Shown here: positions 7,423-16,171 of the stretch, one piece after another
How the letters are laid out: every line of letters starts with the position of its first letter
Numbering within the stretch: the first letter of the stretch is position 1
Assembly: GCF_044359855.1 (NCBI RefSeq)
Contig: NZ_CP132291.1
Location: 1,736,001-1,800,000 of the forward strand
DNA: 64,000 nucleotides
From: Rummeliibacillus pycnus_A
GTDB taxonomy: Bacteria; Bacillota; Bacilli; Bacillales_A; Planococcaceae
Direction of reading: 5' to 3'
Made by a program: the position numbers and the translations under genes
The notes under the pieces: generated by a model
The model's input: the letters and a program-made list of their open reading frames with translations, nothing else
The model's database searches: none
Told to the model about the DNA's origin: nothing

Positions 7423-10256
7423 TGCCAACTATCACTTTCGTAGTTATCGGGATTTTGCCCTAGACTCTCGTCCAATAGCACAAAAATCTCTTTTAGTTTA
7501 GTTACATTATCTATACCTATTCTATCTTGGTTTTCATCGGTTAATATCCATCCTATATTATTTAGCAACATATGAAAGAAGTAAATAATCCGATAATTTA
7601 TTGCTTCTTTACTTCCTACCACATGTTGATAAAGTGAATTTATTTGTGAAACAGCTTCCTCAGTATTTACAAACTCTCCGCTATATTCAAATTTTGCGTT
7701 TTTATTTATTGGTATATGATTTAACCTTTGCGAAATTCCCCTTATAAGAATAAGGATGGAAATATAAGTTTCAAGCTGCTCTTTAAAAAATTCATAACCT
7801 CTTTTTTCCAGATGATTATTTTTTATATTTTTTACAATCGTATTATCAATGATTATTAAAACTTCTTTTAGGTAGTCTAATGATCCTAGTTCATTTTTAG
7901 TTGAGCTAACTTCCACTATTTCAGATAGAAGCTCATTAAATTCTTTCAGCTTATTTATTCCGTTTAACGAATCTCTTAAGGAACCGAAAGAGAATTTCTT
8001 ATCATCCATAAAATAAAGTGATAATATCATTAGCATAGGATGGGTCATTTTCGTCAAAAGTGATGACTTAATATTATCAAGATGATACTGGGCTAAGGTT
8101 TTAGCTTTTTTATTACTTAACTCTATTTTTTCCTCATCTAATATCATCTTAATTGCGTTAAAGAAAACTGGGCTTTCAAATAGTTTATTTCGATGGGAGT
8201 TACTAAATAGTTCGAATACCTGCTCAAACTTCATCTTTCCGTTCTCTAGTGATTGGACCATTAGTTCCGTAAAAATCTCAATCCTTTGTTTTTTTATATC
8301 TTCTTTCTTTTCATTAGTTGAATAATTTATTGCTTCCAAATAATCTACCAGTTGTTCAAAATCAACAGGAGCTTTAGAAAAGACATTCCTTGTATCAATT
8401 TCATCAATTAGCTTTTCATTCTTACTCTTAATCTTTAAAAATATTTCATCAGCTATTTCATCTGAAAAGATAATTTGATCATAAAAATTATACTCCACTG
8501 TTTTTTGAATATCCTTATTTCCAAATTTGTAATCAATTTGATCAGCACCAAAATATGTCTTTAAGAATAGATTATCGGTAACCTTTAGATATGTCCTTAA
8601 GCTTCCTTCCTTTATTACATCATCAAAATCCTCTTTGAATAATGTTTTAAAGATATTTAGCTTTAGGATAAGTTGATTTACAAGGATTTCATTATTTTCT
8701 ACAATAATGTCCTTCTGCCCATTTTTGATATTGTCTTCAATAAAATCAAAGGTCTCTTTTATTTCGATAATTATTTTCTTAACATACCTAGCATTACTTA
8801 ATTTAATGTTTAAATCATTGAGATAGACAGCAATATTCGAAATTGTTTCTCTTTCACTTTCTATAAATTTTTCACTTATCCCCTCTCCTTTTTCTTTCTT
8901 TTTTAATAACTCTTGCAATTGATCGTCTTTTCTTTTTAGTAAATCGTTTAAATTAGTATTTAATTCCTCAATATAATCCTTGTATTTTACTCTTAAAATC
9001 TCTATTTCATCATTTAGCATATCTGTTTTAAAAGTAGGTATTATAGCTTTTAAATAGTGCGTAGCAAGTTCGTAGGTTTTTATTTTTTTTAATTGAAATC
9101 TCGTATTAATAAATTTCTCTAAATATTCAATGGAAATATGCTCTGAAACTAAGTTTTCATAATCTACAAGAAAAATTACGGTAATTTTTTTAAAGTCTAC
9201 TATCTCTTTGATAAATGTTAGCGTACTGTACACTGTTTCTATTTCCACTCTATCGAGATCATCAACAATAAGATAAATTCTCTTATTTTCTGATACCAAC
9301 CTTTCAATGTGATTTTCTAAGTCTTCTTTCAACTCTCTAAGGTCTTCCTTTTTATCTTCAGGGAAAATATCAAAAAATGCAGAAAAATTAATAATCGTCT
9401 TATTATTAACAAAATTTAACAGAAGATTAAAATACTTTTTATAAGGGCTACCTTTACCTGTAAAGATGCCATTTTCAATTAACAAAGCTTCCAACCTACC
9501 AAACACATACTTTATTAAGCTTTCTCTTGTATCTATAACCATTGGCTGGATGTAAATTACCTTATTATTCTCTTGTTTAAATTTATTAATAATGGCATTC
9601 ATAAAGCTTGTTTTTCCCTCGCCCCAAGAACCACTTATAGCAATAGCATAGGGATCATCTGTCCCTAAATCATTTAAGAATTTATATATTCTATTAAACT
9701 CTTTTTTTCTAGTTGGAAATAATTTATTGTATGATGATATAGGAACATCAGAGGTTTCATCCTGTTTTAGGGCAATAAAATCCCCACTTTCTTTCATATC
9801 TACTGCCTCTTCATATCTGCCAAGTGATCTGAATAGATATAGCAGAGGAAATAGGACAATATACCAAACTATCTCTCCGCCCACTGAAATTGCATAAAAT
9901 AGTACTGTTAACAATAAAAAATAAACTGCATTACAATAATTACTTTTTATAGAATGATATGATTTTGTAAAGGTCAAAATCTCTTTAATTAATAAGCCCG
10001 TTAGTAATATAAACACTACTAGTGTAATCTTTCCATACCTATTAATTGCCTCTAACATTGCTTTGTTATCAATTAACCTAACGATATAGGCAAGTACAAT
10101 TGTTATAAGTATTTGATATAAAAACTCTATGAAAATTGGCTTTTTCATTTTTATTCGTTTCATCATCTGATAAAACATACCAGTAATGGTTAGACTATAT
10201 ATTAAGTATAAAAACGATTGTTGTACTGTGTGGTTGATTAAATTCAGGCTAAGCAT
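7368..10256 (-). CDS. KAP-family P-loop NTPase with N-terminal membrane helices
   Basis: The 962-residue protein has about four hydrophobic helices in the first 145 residues (near 13-31, 41-60, 76-93 and 110-142). A KAP NTPase domain follows, with Walker A GSWGEGKTS (209-217) and Walker B YLIVDDLDR near 313-321. The rest is helical with coiled-coil stretches (about 420-475). AGGAG lies 8 nt before the ATG. KAP NTPases sit at membranes, and many occur in phage-exclusion and defence islands such as PifA-like systems; its place at the left end of this island fits such a role. Substrate and trigger cannot be read from sequence. It is transcribed alone. Confidence 0.82.
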   Translation of the reverse strand: MLSLNLINHTVQQSFLYLIYSLTITGMFYQMMKRIKMKKPIFIEFLYQILITIVLAYIVRLIDNKAMLEAINRYGKITLVVFILLTGLLIKEILTFTKSYHSIKSNYCNAVYFLLLTVLFYAISVGGEIVWYIVLFPLLYLFRSLGRYEEAVDMKESGDFIALKQDETSDVPISSYNKLFPTRKKEFNRIYKFLNDLGTDDPYAIAISGSWGEGKTSFMNAIINKFKQENNKVIYIQPMVIDTRESLIKYVFGRLEALLIENGIFTGKGSPYKKYFNLLLNFVNNKTIINFSAFFDIFPEDKKEDLRELKEDLENHIERLVSENKRIYLIVDDLDRVEIETVYSTLTFIKEIVDFKKITVIFLVDYENLVSEHISIEYLEKFINTRFQLKKIKTYELATHYLKAIIPTFKTDMLNDEIEILRVKYKDYIEELNTNLNDLLKRKDDQLQELLKKKEKGEGISEKFIESERETISNIAVYLNDLNIKLSNARYVKKIIIEIKETFDFIEDNIKNGQKDIIVENNEILVNQLILKLNIFKTLFKEDFDDVIKEGSLRTYLKVTDNLFLKTYFGADQIDYKFGNKDIQKTVEYNFYDQIIFSDEIADEIFLKIKSKNEKLIDEIDTRNVFSKAPVDFEQLVDYLEAINYSTNEKKEDIKKQRIEIFTELMVQSLENGKMKFEQVFELFSNSHRNKLFESPVFFNAIKMILDEEKIELSNKKAKTLAQYHLDNIKSSLLTKMTHPMLMILSLYFMDDKKFSFGSLRDSLNGINKLKEFNELLSEIVEVSSTKNELGSLDYLKEVLIIIDNTIVKNIKNNHLEKRGYEFFKEQLETYISILILIRGISQRLNHIPINKNAKFEYSGEFVNTEEAVSQINSLYQHVVGSKEAINYRIIYFFHMLLNNIGWILTDENQDRIGIDNVTKLKEIFVLLDESLGQNPDNYESDSWHYCMIKLGEIERKENNIK

Positions 10257-10808
10257 ACATCTTACTCCTAACTGCTAAGTTATTTATTCAGGGTACTATA
10301 TTGAACAGCAAATTATATATTTGTAATAATATTTTTCTCTAATTTTATTTTTGATTGGTTGGTTATTGAAATTATTATTAGATGACGAAAAGGACAAAAC
10401 AAGTAATGCCAACGGTTTTTGGATAAAAACTATTAAATAGAGATTGGTTTTTTTGAAAACGAATGAAAAAATCTCGGGATCCATTGAGGAAAACCCGAGA
10501 ACTGATTGGATCTAGATGCAAAATCGGAAATGTTTATTTTAACGGAAATTACTCCAGAATTGGAAATATTTTTTGTGTTACAGCTCTTTTTTCAACCACG
10601 CAACCACTTCAAACGCAGCAAAGTATTTTTCAACATATCGAATTTCACTAGTTTTGTTTGGCTTAAATCTTCAAATGATGAACTACCACTTGTTTTGAAA
10701 ACATAGCATATATACATTTATACATTTCCTATTTTTGTATAATGCCCATTTTGAATTTATGAGCCTAAATACATTCGATCTCCAAGGACTATTTATGAGA
10801 AGATTAAG
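10257..10808. other. Intergenic stretch between KAP NTPase and DUF262 gene
   Basis: Apart from the terminator at 10464-10500 it holds only short frames on the plus strand (10463-10706) with no recognisable product. The middle part has a somewhat coding look, but I cannot assign it. Confidence 0.4.
10464..10500 (-). terminator. Rho-independent terminator for the DUF262 gene
   Basis: On the minus strand TCTCGGG pairs with CCCGAGA, followed by TTTTTT. It lies about 310 nt after the stop of the DUF262/DUF1524 gene. Confidence 0.7.
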
Positions 10809-12629
10809 TTAAACTAATGCTTTACCAAATGCCTTAACAACATCTTCCCCATCTAAGTTTGAAATAGGTTTATCCATTGCATTACTTATCAAATTTACTA
10901 AGGATTTTACTCTTTTGATAAAATATTCATCGAAATTATCATTTTTTATATCCACAATGTTAATTAAATGGGACGAAAGATAACTGTTAAGATTTTCTTC
11001 AGTTACTCGATTATCATTTATAATTTTTTGAACATATTTGCTAGGTGCTGAACCACCAATACTTCGATTTGTTTTTGCAAATAAAGGAGTTTTATTCACA
11101 ATAGAATTCCATTTTCTCTTTTCAATTTTTTTATCTTCACAATATTTACGTGGGAATATATGATGTATATCCGTACTTTCATCTAAAAATGTTGTAAAGT
11201 CCATTGCACTACCTGTAATGAAATCTAAACATCCTTCTTTAAGTATCAGTGCCATTACACCTTTATATGCTGCACTTAAACGAGATTGTAAAGATAGTAA
11301 CCTGGTTGGTTGGAAGTATGCTCGTTGGACAGTATCTGGTTCTTTTCCTCCATCAATCCACTCCATCATTCCGGAAACATCCGTTGCAAATCTTGTTTCA
11401 TTTGCTCCACCATACATTTCACCAAATACACCACACCAGTACCAGTTCATAATTTTCTGTTTCACTGTACTATCCTGTGCCTTATTTTTTAGTATGGCGA
11501 ACATAACTGATAACGGTATTAATTGCGTACTATACGGTAAATCACGAGAAGTAAAAATCCGCTGTTCCTTCATAAATTTTGCAGCTTGAATAAAGCCTTC
11601 AGTTAAATCATCTGCATACTTTTGATAATTGTCTAATGTTAATTTTAATACATCACGCTTTTTACAGCTAATTGCTTCTCCACCATCTTTTCGAACATAA
11701 TAACGATTTAATAATGTTATAGCAGTTAAAAAGTCAGATGATGAGACTTCTTTTAATAGCGCTTGATCGTGATTAGCATAAGACAAAGCAGAAGCATCAA
11801 TCATTTTTTCTGAGCGTTTTTCCCAATCTTTTCTAAGTTCGAAGTTATCTGCAGCAAATGTAGCAGTTACCAATTCAAATACAGTTAGGGATACTCCACC
11901 AGTATTTACATTTTCAAAGACTTGGCATACAGCATCTTTAGGGGTATTTTTTGCTAATGTTATAACGGGTACTTTATAACTTTGGATTGGATTTAAAATA
12001 TCTTTATTAAATTGAGAAAATTGTTGTGAAATTATTGGATCATAATTATGATACTTTTGATAACCATTTAACCAATCCATATATTCCATTAGGTCATAGA
12101 CAATGTTTAATGGAAACATTTTATTAGCAAATTCTTTATCTCGTGTACTAACATCTAGTTCTATATCCCGACCAAAATTTGTTCGAATAATTTTATCTTC
12201 AGGAACTGAAATTACTGCATCTACACGATCCGTTGTACTATTTAGGCTTTTTTCAATATCCAAATAATAATAGCGTTGGATTTCTTTGTTTTTCTCAGTA
12301 CGCGTTTGTACCGGTTTTCTTGAATATAAAGAATTAAAAATTGACGTCATCCTTTGCTGTCCATCCAAGACTAAGATTTCCGGACTATCTGTCGCAGTAG
12401 CGCCTGTAAATGGACGATATTTAAATCGAATTTCACCATTTTCACTAAACTCCAAAAACATCAACGCTCCAACAGGATATGCATTTGATATACTCGCAAT
12501 CAATGCCTTAATACGATGATCATCCCAAACCCAACCACGCTGAAAATCTGGTAGCTGAATTTGCCCATGCTCTATATTCTTTAAAATATCTGCAATTGCC
12601 GTGTCATTTGACTTAAACGTACTACTCAT
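10809..12629 (-). CDS. DUF262/DUF1524 (GmrSD-like) nuclease
   Basis: The 606-residue protein has an N-terminal DUF262 domain with QLPDFQRGWVW (25-35) and the ParB-like DGQQR motif (89-93). The C-terminal DUF1524 HNH-type domain has DIHHIFP (487-493). This is the single-chain layout of GmrSD-type type IV enzymes, where DUF262 binds and hydrolyses nucleotide and the HNH domain cuts modified (for example glucosylated hydroxymethyl) DNA. The target here is unknown. It lies among other modification-dependent nucleases and ends in its own terminator, and both motif sets look intact. Confidence 0.88.
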   Translation of the reverse strand: MSSTFKSNDTAIADILKNIEHGQIQLPDFQRGWVWDDHRIKALIASISNAYPVGALMFLEFSENGEIRFKYRPFTGATATDSPEILVLDGQQRMTSIFNSLYSRKPVQTRTEKNKEIQRYYYLDIEKSLNSTTDRVDAVISVPEDKIIRTNFGRDIELDVSTRDKEFANKMFPLNIVYDLMEYMDWLNGYQKYHNYDPIISQQFSQFNKDILNPIQSYKVPVITLAKNTPKDAVCQVFENVNTGGVSLTVFELVTATFAADNFELRKDWEKRSEKMIDASALSYANHDQALLKEVSSSDFLTAITLLNRYYVRKDGGEAISCKKRDVLKLTLDNYQKYADDLTEGFIQAAKFMKEQRIFTSRDLPYSTQLIPLSVMFAILKNKAQDSTVKQKIMNWYWCGVFGEMYGGANETRFATDVSGMMEWIDGGKEPDTVQRAYFQPTRLLSLQSRLSAAYKGVMALILKEGCLDFITGSAMDFTTFLDESTDIHHIFPRKYCEDKKIEKRKWNSIVNKTPLFAKTNRSIGGSAPSKYVQKIINDNRVTEENLNSYLSSHLINIVDIKNDNFDEYFIKRVKSLVNLISNAMDKPISNLDGEDVVKAFGKALV

Positions 12630-12846
12630 CTTTAGTCTCCTTTTTAAGATACTTTATAATCGGAATTCAGATTAATGTATCTCTTCTAAAAACAACTTGA
12701 TTTGCTAATTGAACTGATTGTGTTTTGTAACCAGATACGAATTCAAATCTTATTGATTAAATATTTGACAATATATCTTCGTTTTATCAAGATAGTGTAA
12801 ATTTATGAATTAATCTGTTTGAGTGACTGTCACTTGTTGTTTTAGT

Positions 12847-13108
12847 TTAACTGTTCCTTTTATTTCCTATATTATATTTAATTTTGAGTGTTGCTCCTTT
12901 TCCTTTTGGCGGGGCATAAAGAATTTCATCACTTGGTTTCATGTATGAAGACATAGCCTCGCAGCAGGATGGCATTCGATGATTCTAAAAAGGATAACCA
13001 CCTTCACTTTTATGTACTTCTCCTGGAGTTATGCCACATATGTAATCCTTGTTGTTTTGCTTCGTCTATAAATCTAGGAATTTCGATTTTAAAAATATCA
13101 TTTTTCAT
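12847..13108 (-). pseudogene. Broken small gene of the restriction-associated GGYP/NHRMP family
   Basis: From ATG at 13108 (AGGAAGGGG upstream) the minus strand reads MKNDIFKIEIPRFIDEAKQQ, then needs one frameshift to continue ITPGEVHKSEGGYPF. An in-frame TAG follows, then NHRMPSCCEAMSSYM and APPKGKGATLKIKY. I recognise the conserved 'EVH..GGYP..NHRMP.CC..M...D.I..PPKGKGA' pattern of small proteins that accompany HNH/McrBC-type loci; their function is not known to me. Frameshift plus stop make it a fossil, next to the PUA-like and HNH genes. Confidence 0.65.
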
Positions 13109-13173
13109 ATTTTCCCCTTCCTCTATAAATTAATATCTAATGTATTCTACTTTTGTGCCACCTTCTTTAAATC

Positions 13174-13578
13174 CTAGATATATTTGCAAACTTCATCCCA
13201 AATTAGAATTGATGCAGGTTGATCAAATCTTAAAGAAGTTACATTAAAGGGTCTTGTAAAAGACGGATCTGCCTTTTCTGCAATTAATCGAATTTTGTCA
13301 TAAGGAATGGATTTAATATATTGATAGAAATCATCCAGATTTATAAAATACTCAGCATCTATTTCCCCTCTATCTTCTTTCTTTTTCACCTTTCCGTCTG
13401 CTACTCCCCTTGCTATAATTCCAATTTTATTGCTATATAACAACACTTTGTCACCCTTATGAATGGACTCAATTTCTCTTTTAGTAGATCGATATGCTGC
13501 ACATTTTTGTTCTTGAATCATTTCTTGCTCATACCGTTTATCCGTAGACTTATTAGTATTTATGATAAATAGATTCAT
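13174..13578 (-). CDS. Small PUA/EVE-like domain protein
   Basis: 134 residues from ATG at 13578, preferred over GTG at 13587 because AAGGAG lies 8 nt upstream. The pattern FIINTNKS ... GDKVLLYSNKIGIIARGVADG, with a conserved GD-LLYxN turn, resembles the EVE/YTH/PUA-like fold that binds modified bases. Neighbours on the same strand are a broken restriction-associated gene and an EVE-HNH nuclease, so a role in recognising modified DNA is plausible. The assignment is by fold pattern only. Confidence 0.5.
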   Translation of the reverse strand: MNLFIINTNKSTDKRYEQEMIQEQKCAAYRSTKREIESIHKGDKVLLYSNKIGIIARGVADGKVKKKEDRGEIDAEYFINLDDFYQYIKSIPYDKIRLIAEKADPSFTRPFNVTSLRFDQPASILIWDEVCKYI

Positions 13579-13587
13579 TTCGGTCAC

Positions 13588-13919
13588 TCCTTAAATGGAA
13601 TTTTTCGCCTATTATTTTCTCACAAAACTAGTTGTTGTAATAGTTCGAAACTAGATGTAATAAACCCCTGCTATACTTTCAAAGTAAATTCAAATAATCT
13701 TCATAAATAAATTTTAGTATCCAACAAAAGCCACCTTTTATTGTACGTTCCTCTACCAGAGGGTGCTGAATATTTATTTGTGTTAATAGTACGCCATATA
13801 ACTCCAAGAATAATCACTTACTTTTTTGATGCAAATATTTCTTATATGTCACTCACATCATACAAGTCCTGAAATTTATATAATTTTTGCTATGTTTATT
13901 CCTGCTTCACACATCAAGC
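13588..13919. other. Intergenic stretch with no feature seen
   Basis: AT-rich sequence between the PUA-like gene and the HNH nuclease gene. I see no gene, strong hairpin or repeat in it. Confidence 0.5.
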
Positions 13920-14939
13920 CTAGTACATTAAAATACGTTTCCTCAATTGTTCTATCGATAAATACACCCCATTTTCTTTGCGATGAAGCATTGAGTGGCA
14001 GTTCGGGCAAACAGGTATTAAATCTTTTATTGGATCTACGATGTAGCCCTGTTTTATTTCATGAAGTGGTTTAATATGATGTACATGGATAAAATCCTTC
14101 CCTACTTCTCCGTAGGTTTTCTCAAAATCCATATTACAAACTTGACATTGGATTCCATAATGATCTATACATTGTTTGCGGGCAAAAGGATTGCGTTCAT
14201 AAACATTCACCATAACACTTTTACGCTTTCCTTCTTCTAATGTTTCGGGAACTTCATCAGGATAATAACCATTCGTTAAATCCCTTTCAAAGAATGACAT
14301 AATATAATCTAGCAATATACCAGTTGTTAATTTCATCGAACCTTGAATATTACCCTTCAAACCATGCTCACGTAAATGTGCAAGAGATAGTTCTGGGGTA
14401 TCAACTTCATCAACTAAGCGGATACGTGTACGACCCCATTCTTTGGATTGCTCGAATTTCTGTTCATCCATCCAAAACTTTTTATTATATTTAACATCAT
14501 TGGTACGGACCAAACCTTCTACGACTTCAACTTTATATCGAACTTTTTTTATATTACCTGAAACATATATGTATAAAATATCGCCATTTTCATAATTGTA
14601 AGATCGTTTCCAGTCTAATGTATCATATCGGGGAAATGCACTCTCTATGTCATATTCATTCGGATTTGCTGGCACCAACCAAATTCTACGAGCATTTTTA
14701 TGCTCTCTTTCTTCGAGTTCTTTACGTCGATTTGCAACGATTTCATCAGGTGCAACAAAACGATATTCATCTTCTTCAACAAAGAATGGTATGTTATATA
14801 CATAGCCCCGTTCAATTGGATCATAACATTTATTTTTAGTTGTATTAAGATGTTCTGCAAGGAATCTCGCAGCCTCTTGAATATTTGTTGCTTTAAATAA
14901 AAGTACATTATTTTTGATTATTGTTATTGGGCTTGCCAC
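13920..14939 (-). CDS. EVE-like plus HNH endonuclease, McrA-like
   Basis: 339 residues. A central PUA/EVE-like segment (about 85-150: RIWLVPANPNEYDIE ... GDILYIYVSG) is followed by a C-terminal HNH nuclease. The zinc ligands are in CQVC (265-268) and CPNC (311-314), and the catalytic HVHH is at 285-288, with HSMLH after it. This is the layout of modification-dependent restriction enzymes of the McrA/ScoMcrA kind, in which a base-sensing domain guides the HNH cut. It probably cuts DNA carrying modified cytosine or phosphorothioate, but the specificity cannot be read here. The gene is complete. Confidence 0.8.
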   Translation of the reverse strand: MASPITIIKNNVLLFKATNIQEAARFLAEHLNTTKNKCYDPIERGYVYNIPFFVEEDEYRFVAPDEIVANRRKELEEREHKNARRIWLVPANPNEYDIESAFPRYDTLDWKRSYNYENGDILYIYVSGNIKKVRYKVEVVEGLVRTNDVKYNKKFWMDEQKFEQSKEWGRTRIRLVDEVDTPELSLAHLREHGLKGNIQGSMKLTTGILLDYIMSFFERDLTNGYYPDEVPETLEEGKRKSVMVNVYERNPFARKQCIDHYGIQCQVCNMDFEKTYGEVGKDFIHVHHIKPLHEIKQGYIVDPIKDLIPVCPNCHSMLHRKENGVYLSIEQLRKRILMY

Positions 14940-15088
14940 ATAATTTCCTCCTCACGTTTAATACCAATATTTTTCACCATATAGATAACCCTAGATCGTT
15001 AATTTGATAATCGTAAATACGGGAGATATTTAGTATTATCTGTAGTTCTTCTTTAATTTAGTACTCTCTCCATTAAGAACCTTTTGCG

Positions 15089-15193
15089 TTAAACGACATC
15101 CTTAAATTTCATGTTGGATGTATAAATAGTATCACAATGCTCCAAAACAACAATTTGCTGAAGCCAATAGTAATCATCTTTCTTCGAATCCAT
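15089..15193 (-). pseudogene. C-terminal remnant of an unknown gene
   Basis: From ATG at 15193 the frame reads 34 residues (MDSKKDDYYWLQQIVVLE ... SNMKFKDVV). Coding-like sequence (LDDIWEFHK) continues upstream in the same frame until a TAG near 15220. It has a natural protein composition but no start signal. I do not recognise the family. Confidence 0.35.
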
Positions 15194-15532
15194 CTTATGA
15201 AACTCCCAAATATCATCTAACTACTCTGTAACTTAAAGAGAAGTCCATCAATAACCACGGTGATAAGATGGAAGCTAAAATTCTATGTTAGCCTCTAGCA
15301 TTTAACCAATACTTTTTGGTATAAAACTCGACATACCACAAACCTCCCGATACTCCTATTGATTCAATAGTACCAAATTATCACAAAAATTAAAGTGTTT
15401 AAATAATAAGAAACTAAGATGGAAGATGAGTACCAACATACCACTGTATATTAGTCATTCTTATAACTCCTTTAATTACAAAGCTTTGCGAGCCATTTTA
15501 TTTTTTTCTGTTTTTGGGCAAAAGTGCTTTTT

Positions 15533-15730
15533 CAAACCAAACTTTCGCTTACACCCATTTTCTTAATAAAGCGACTTATCGCTTCAACTGATTATTCTTG
15601 AGAATCACTCATCAAATGAGTGTACCCACCCATTCGTTGTTTCTACCTAAACATGACCAACCCGTGCTTGAACTTCTTTAAGTGGTACAGCTGGATCATT
15701 GCGCAGAACAGAAATGTGAATATGGCGAAA
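15533..15730 (-). pseudogene. Fossil of a tyrosine integrase C-terminus
   Basis: The minus strand reads FRHIHISVLRNDPAVPLKEV, then QARVGHV, then a stop, VETTNGWVHS and, in another frame, VEAISRFIKKMG. These are the box II (HxLRH-like), LGH and tail segments of a phage/ICE integrase. The nucleophile tyrosine region is destroyed. It reads opposite to the intact integrases and differs from them, so it belonged to another element. Confidence 0.6.
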
Positions 15731-15930
15731 AACTATGAGGACCAGCATTTTTTGTCCATTCAAAACTATACTTTTCTTGACACTCTAATTGTAGCACCTT
15801 GTCATTTGCGACTAGCTACATAAATATTTTATAGTGGAGTTCGCAACCTCATGACAACTATCGAAGCGCTTCGAAGAGATAATTATGCCATCTTCTCTTT
15901 AATCTTGTGGGAGGGTCAAATTTGAGAATA

Positions 15931-15960
15931 TATAAAAAGACCCTCGCACATTGCGAGAGC
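15931..15960 (-). terminator. Terminator of the BcgI-like operon
   Basis: On the minus strand CTCGCA pairs with TGCGAG around a 3-nt loop, followed by TCTTTTTATA. It lies about 210 nt after the DUF262 stop and just after the remnant at 15978-16163. Confidence 0.75.
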
Positions 15961-15977
15961 CTTTGTGATATGGAATT

Positions 15978-16163
15978 TTAGTCCTCAATTTTTGCATTTT
16001 CTTCTAGTAAATTTTCAAAAGCATATGTTTCTCATGAGTGGTCTTGATATGATTTCGATTATCTGCCCATTGTTCGTATTTTTCCTTAGTTCTTTTTGAT
16101 GCTAAAGAATATATTAACTCACAGGGTTCTATCGAATTTGGGCGTAACTTTTACTTTAATCAT
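15978..16163 (-). pseudogene. Broken fourth gene of the BcgI-like operon
   Basis: An ATG at 16163, 7 nt after the DUF262 stop, reads MIKVKVTPKFDR. A frameshift leads into IEPCELIYSLASKRTKEKYE and QWADNRNHIKTTHEKHM, and a second frameshift into FENLLEENAKIED before the stop at 15978. Joined, these give a charged protein of about 60 residues with a sensible composition. Two frameshifts mark it as decayed. The family is not recognised. Confidence 0.4.
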
Positions 16164-16171
16164 CTCAGGCC

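Noticed and set aside
11218..11589. 123-codon plus-strand frame inside the DUF262 gene
   Set aside because: It lies wholly on the opposite strand of a well-supported gene and has no recognisable domain or ribosome-binding site.
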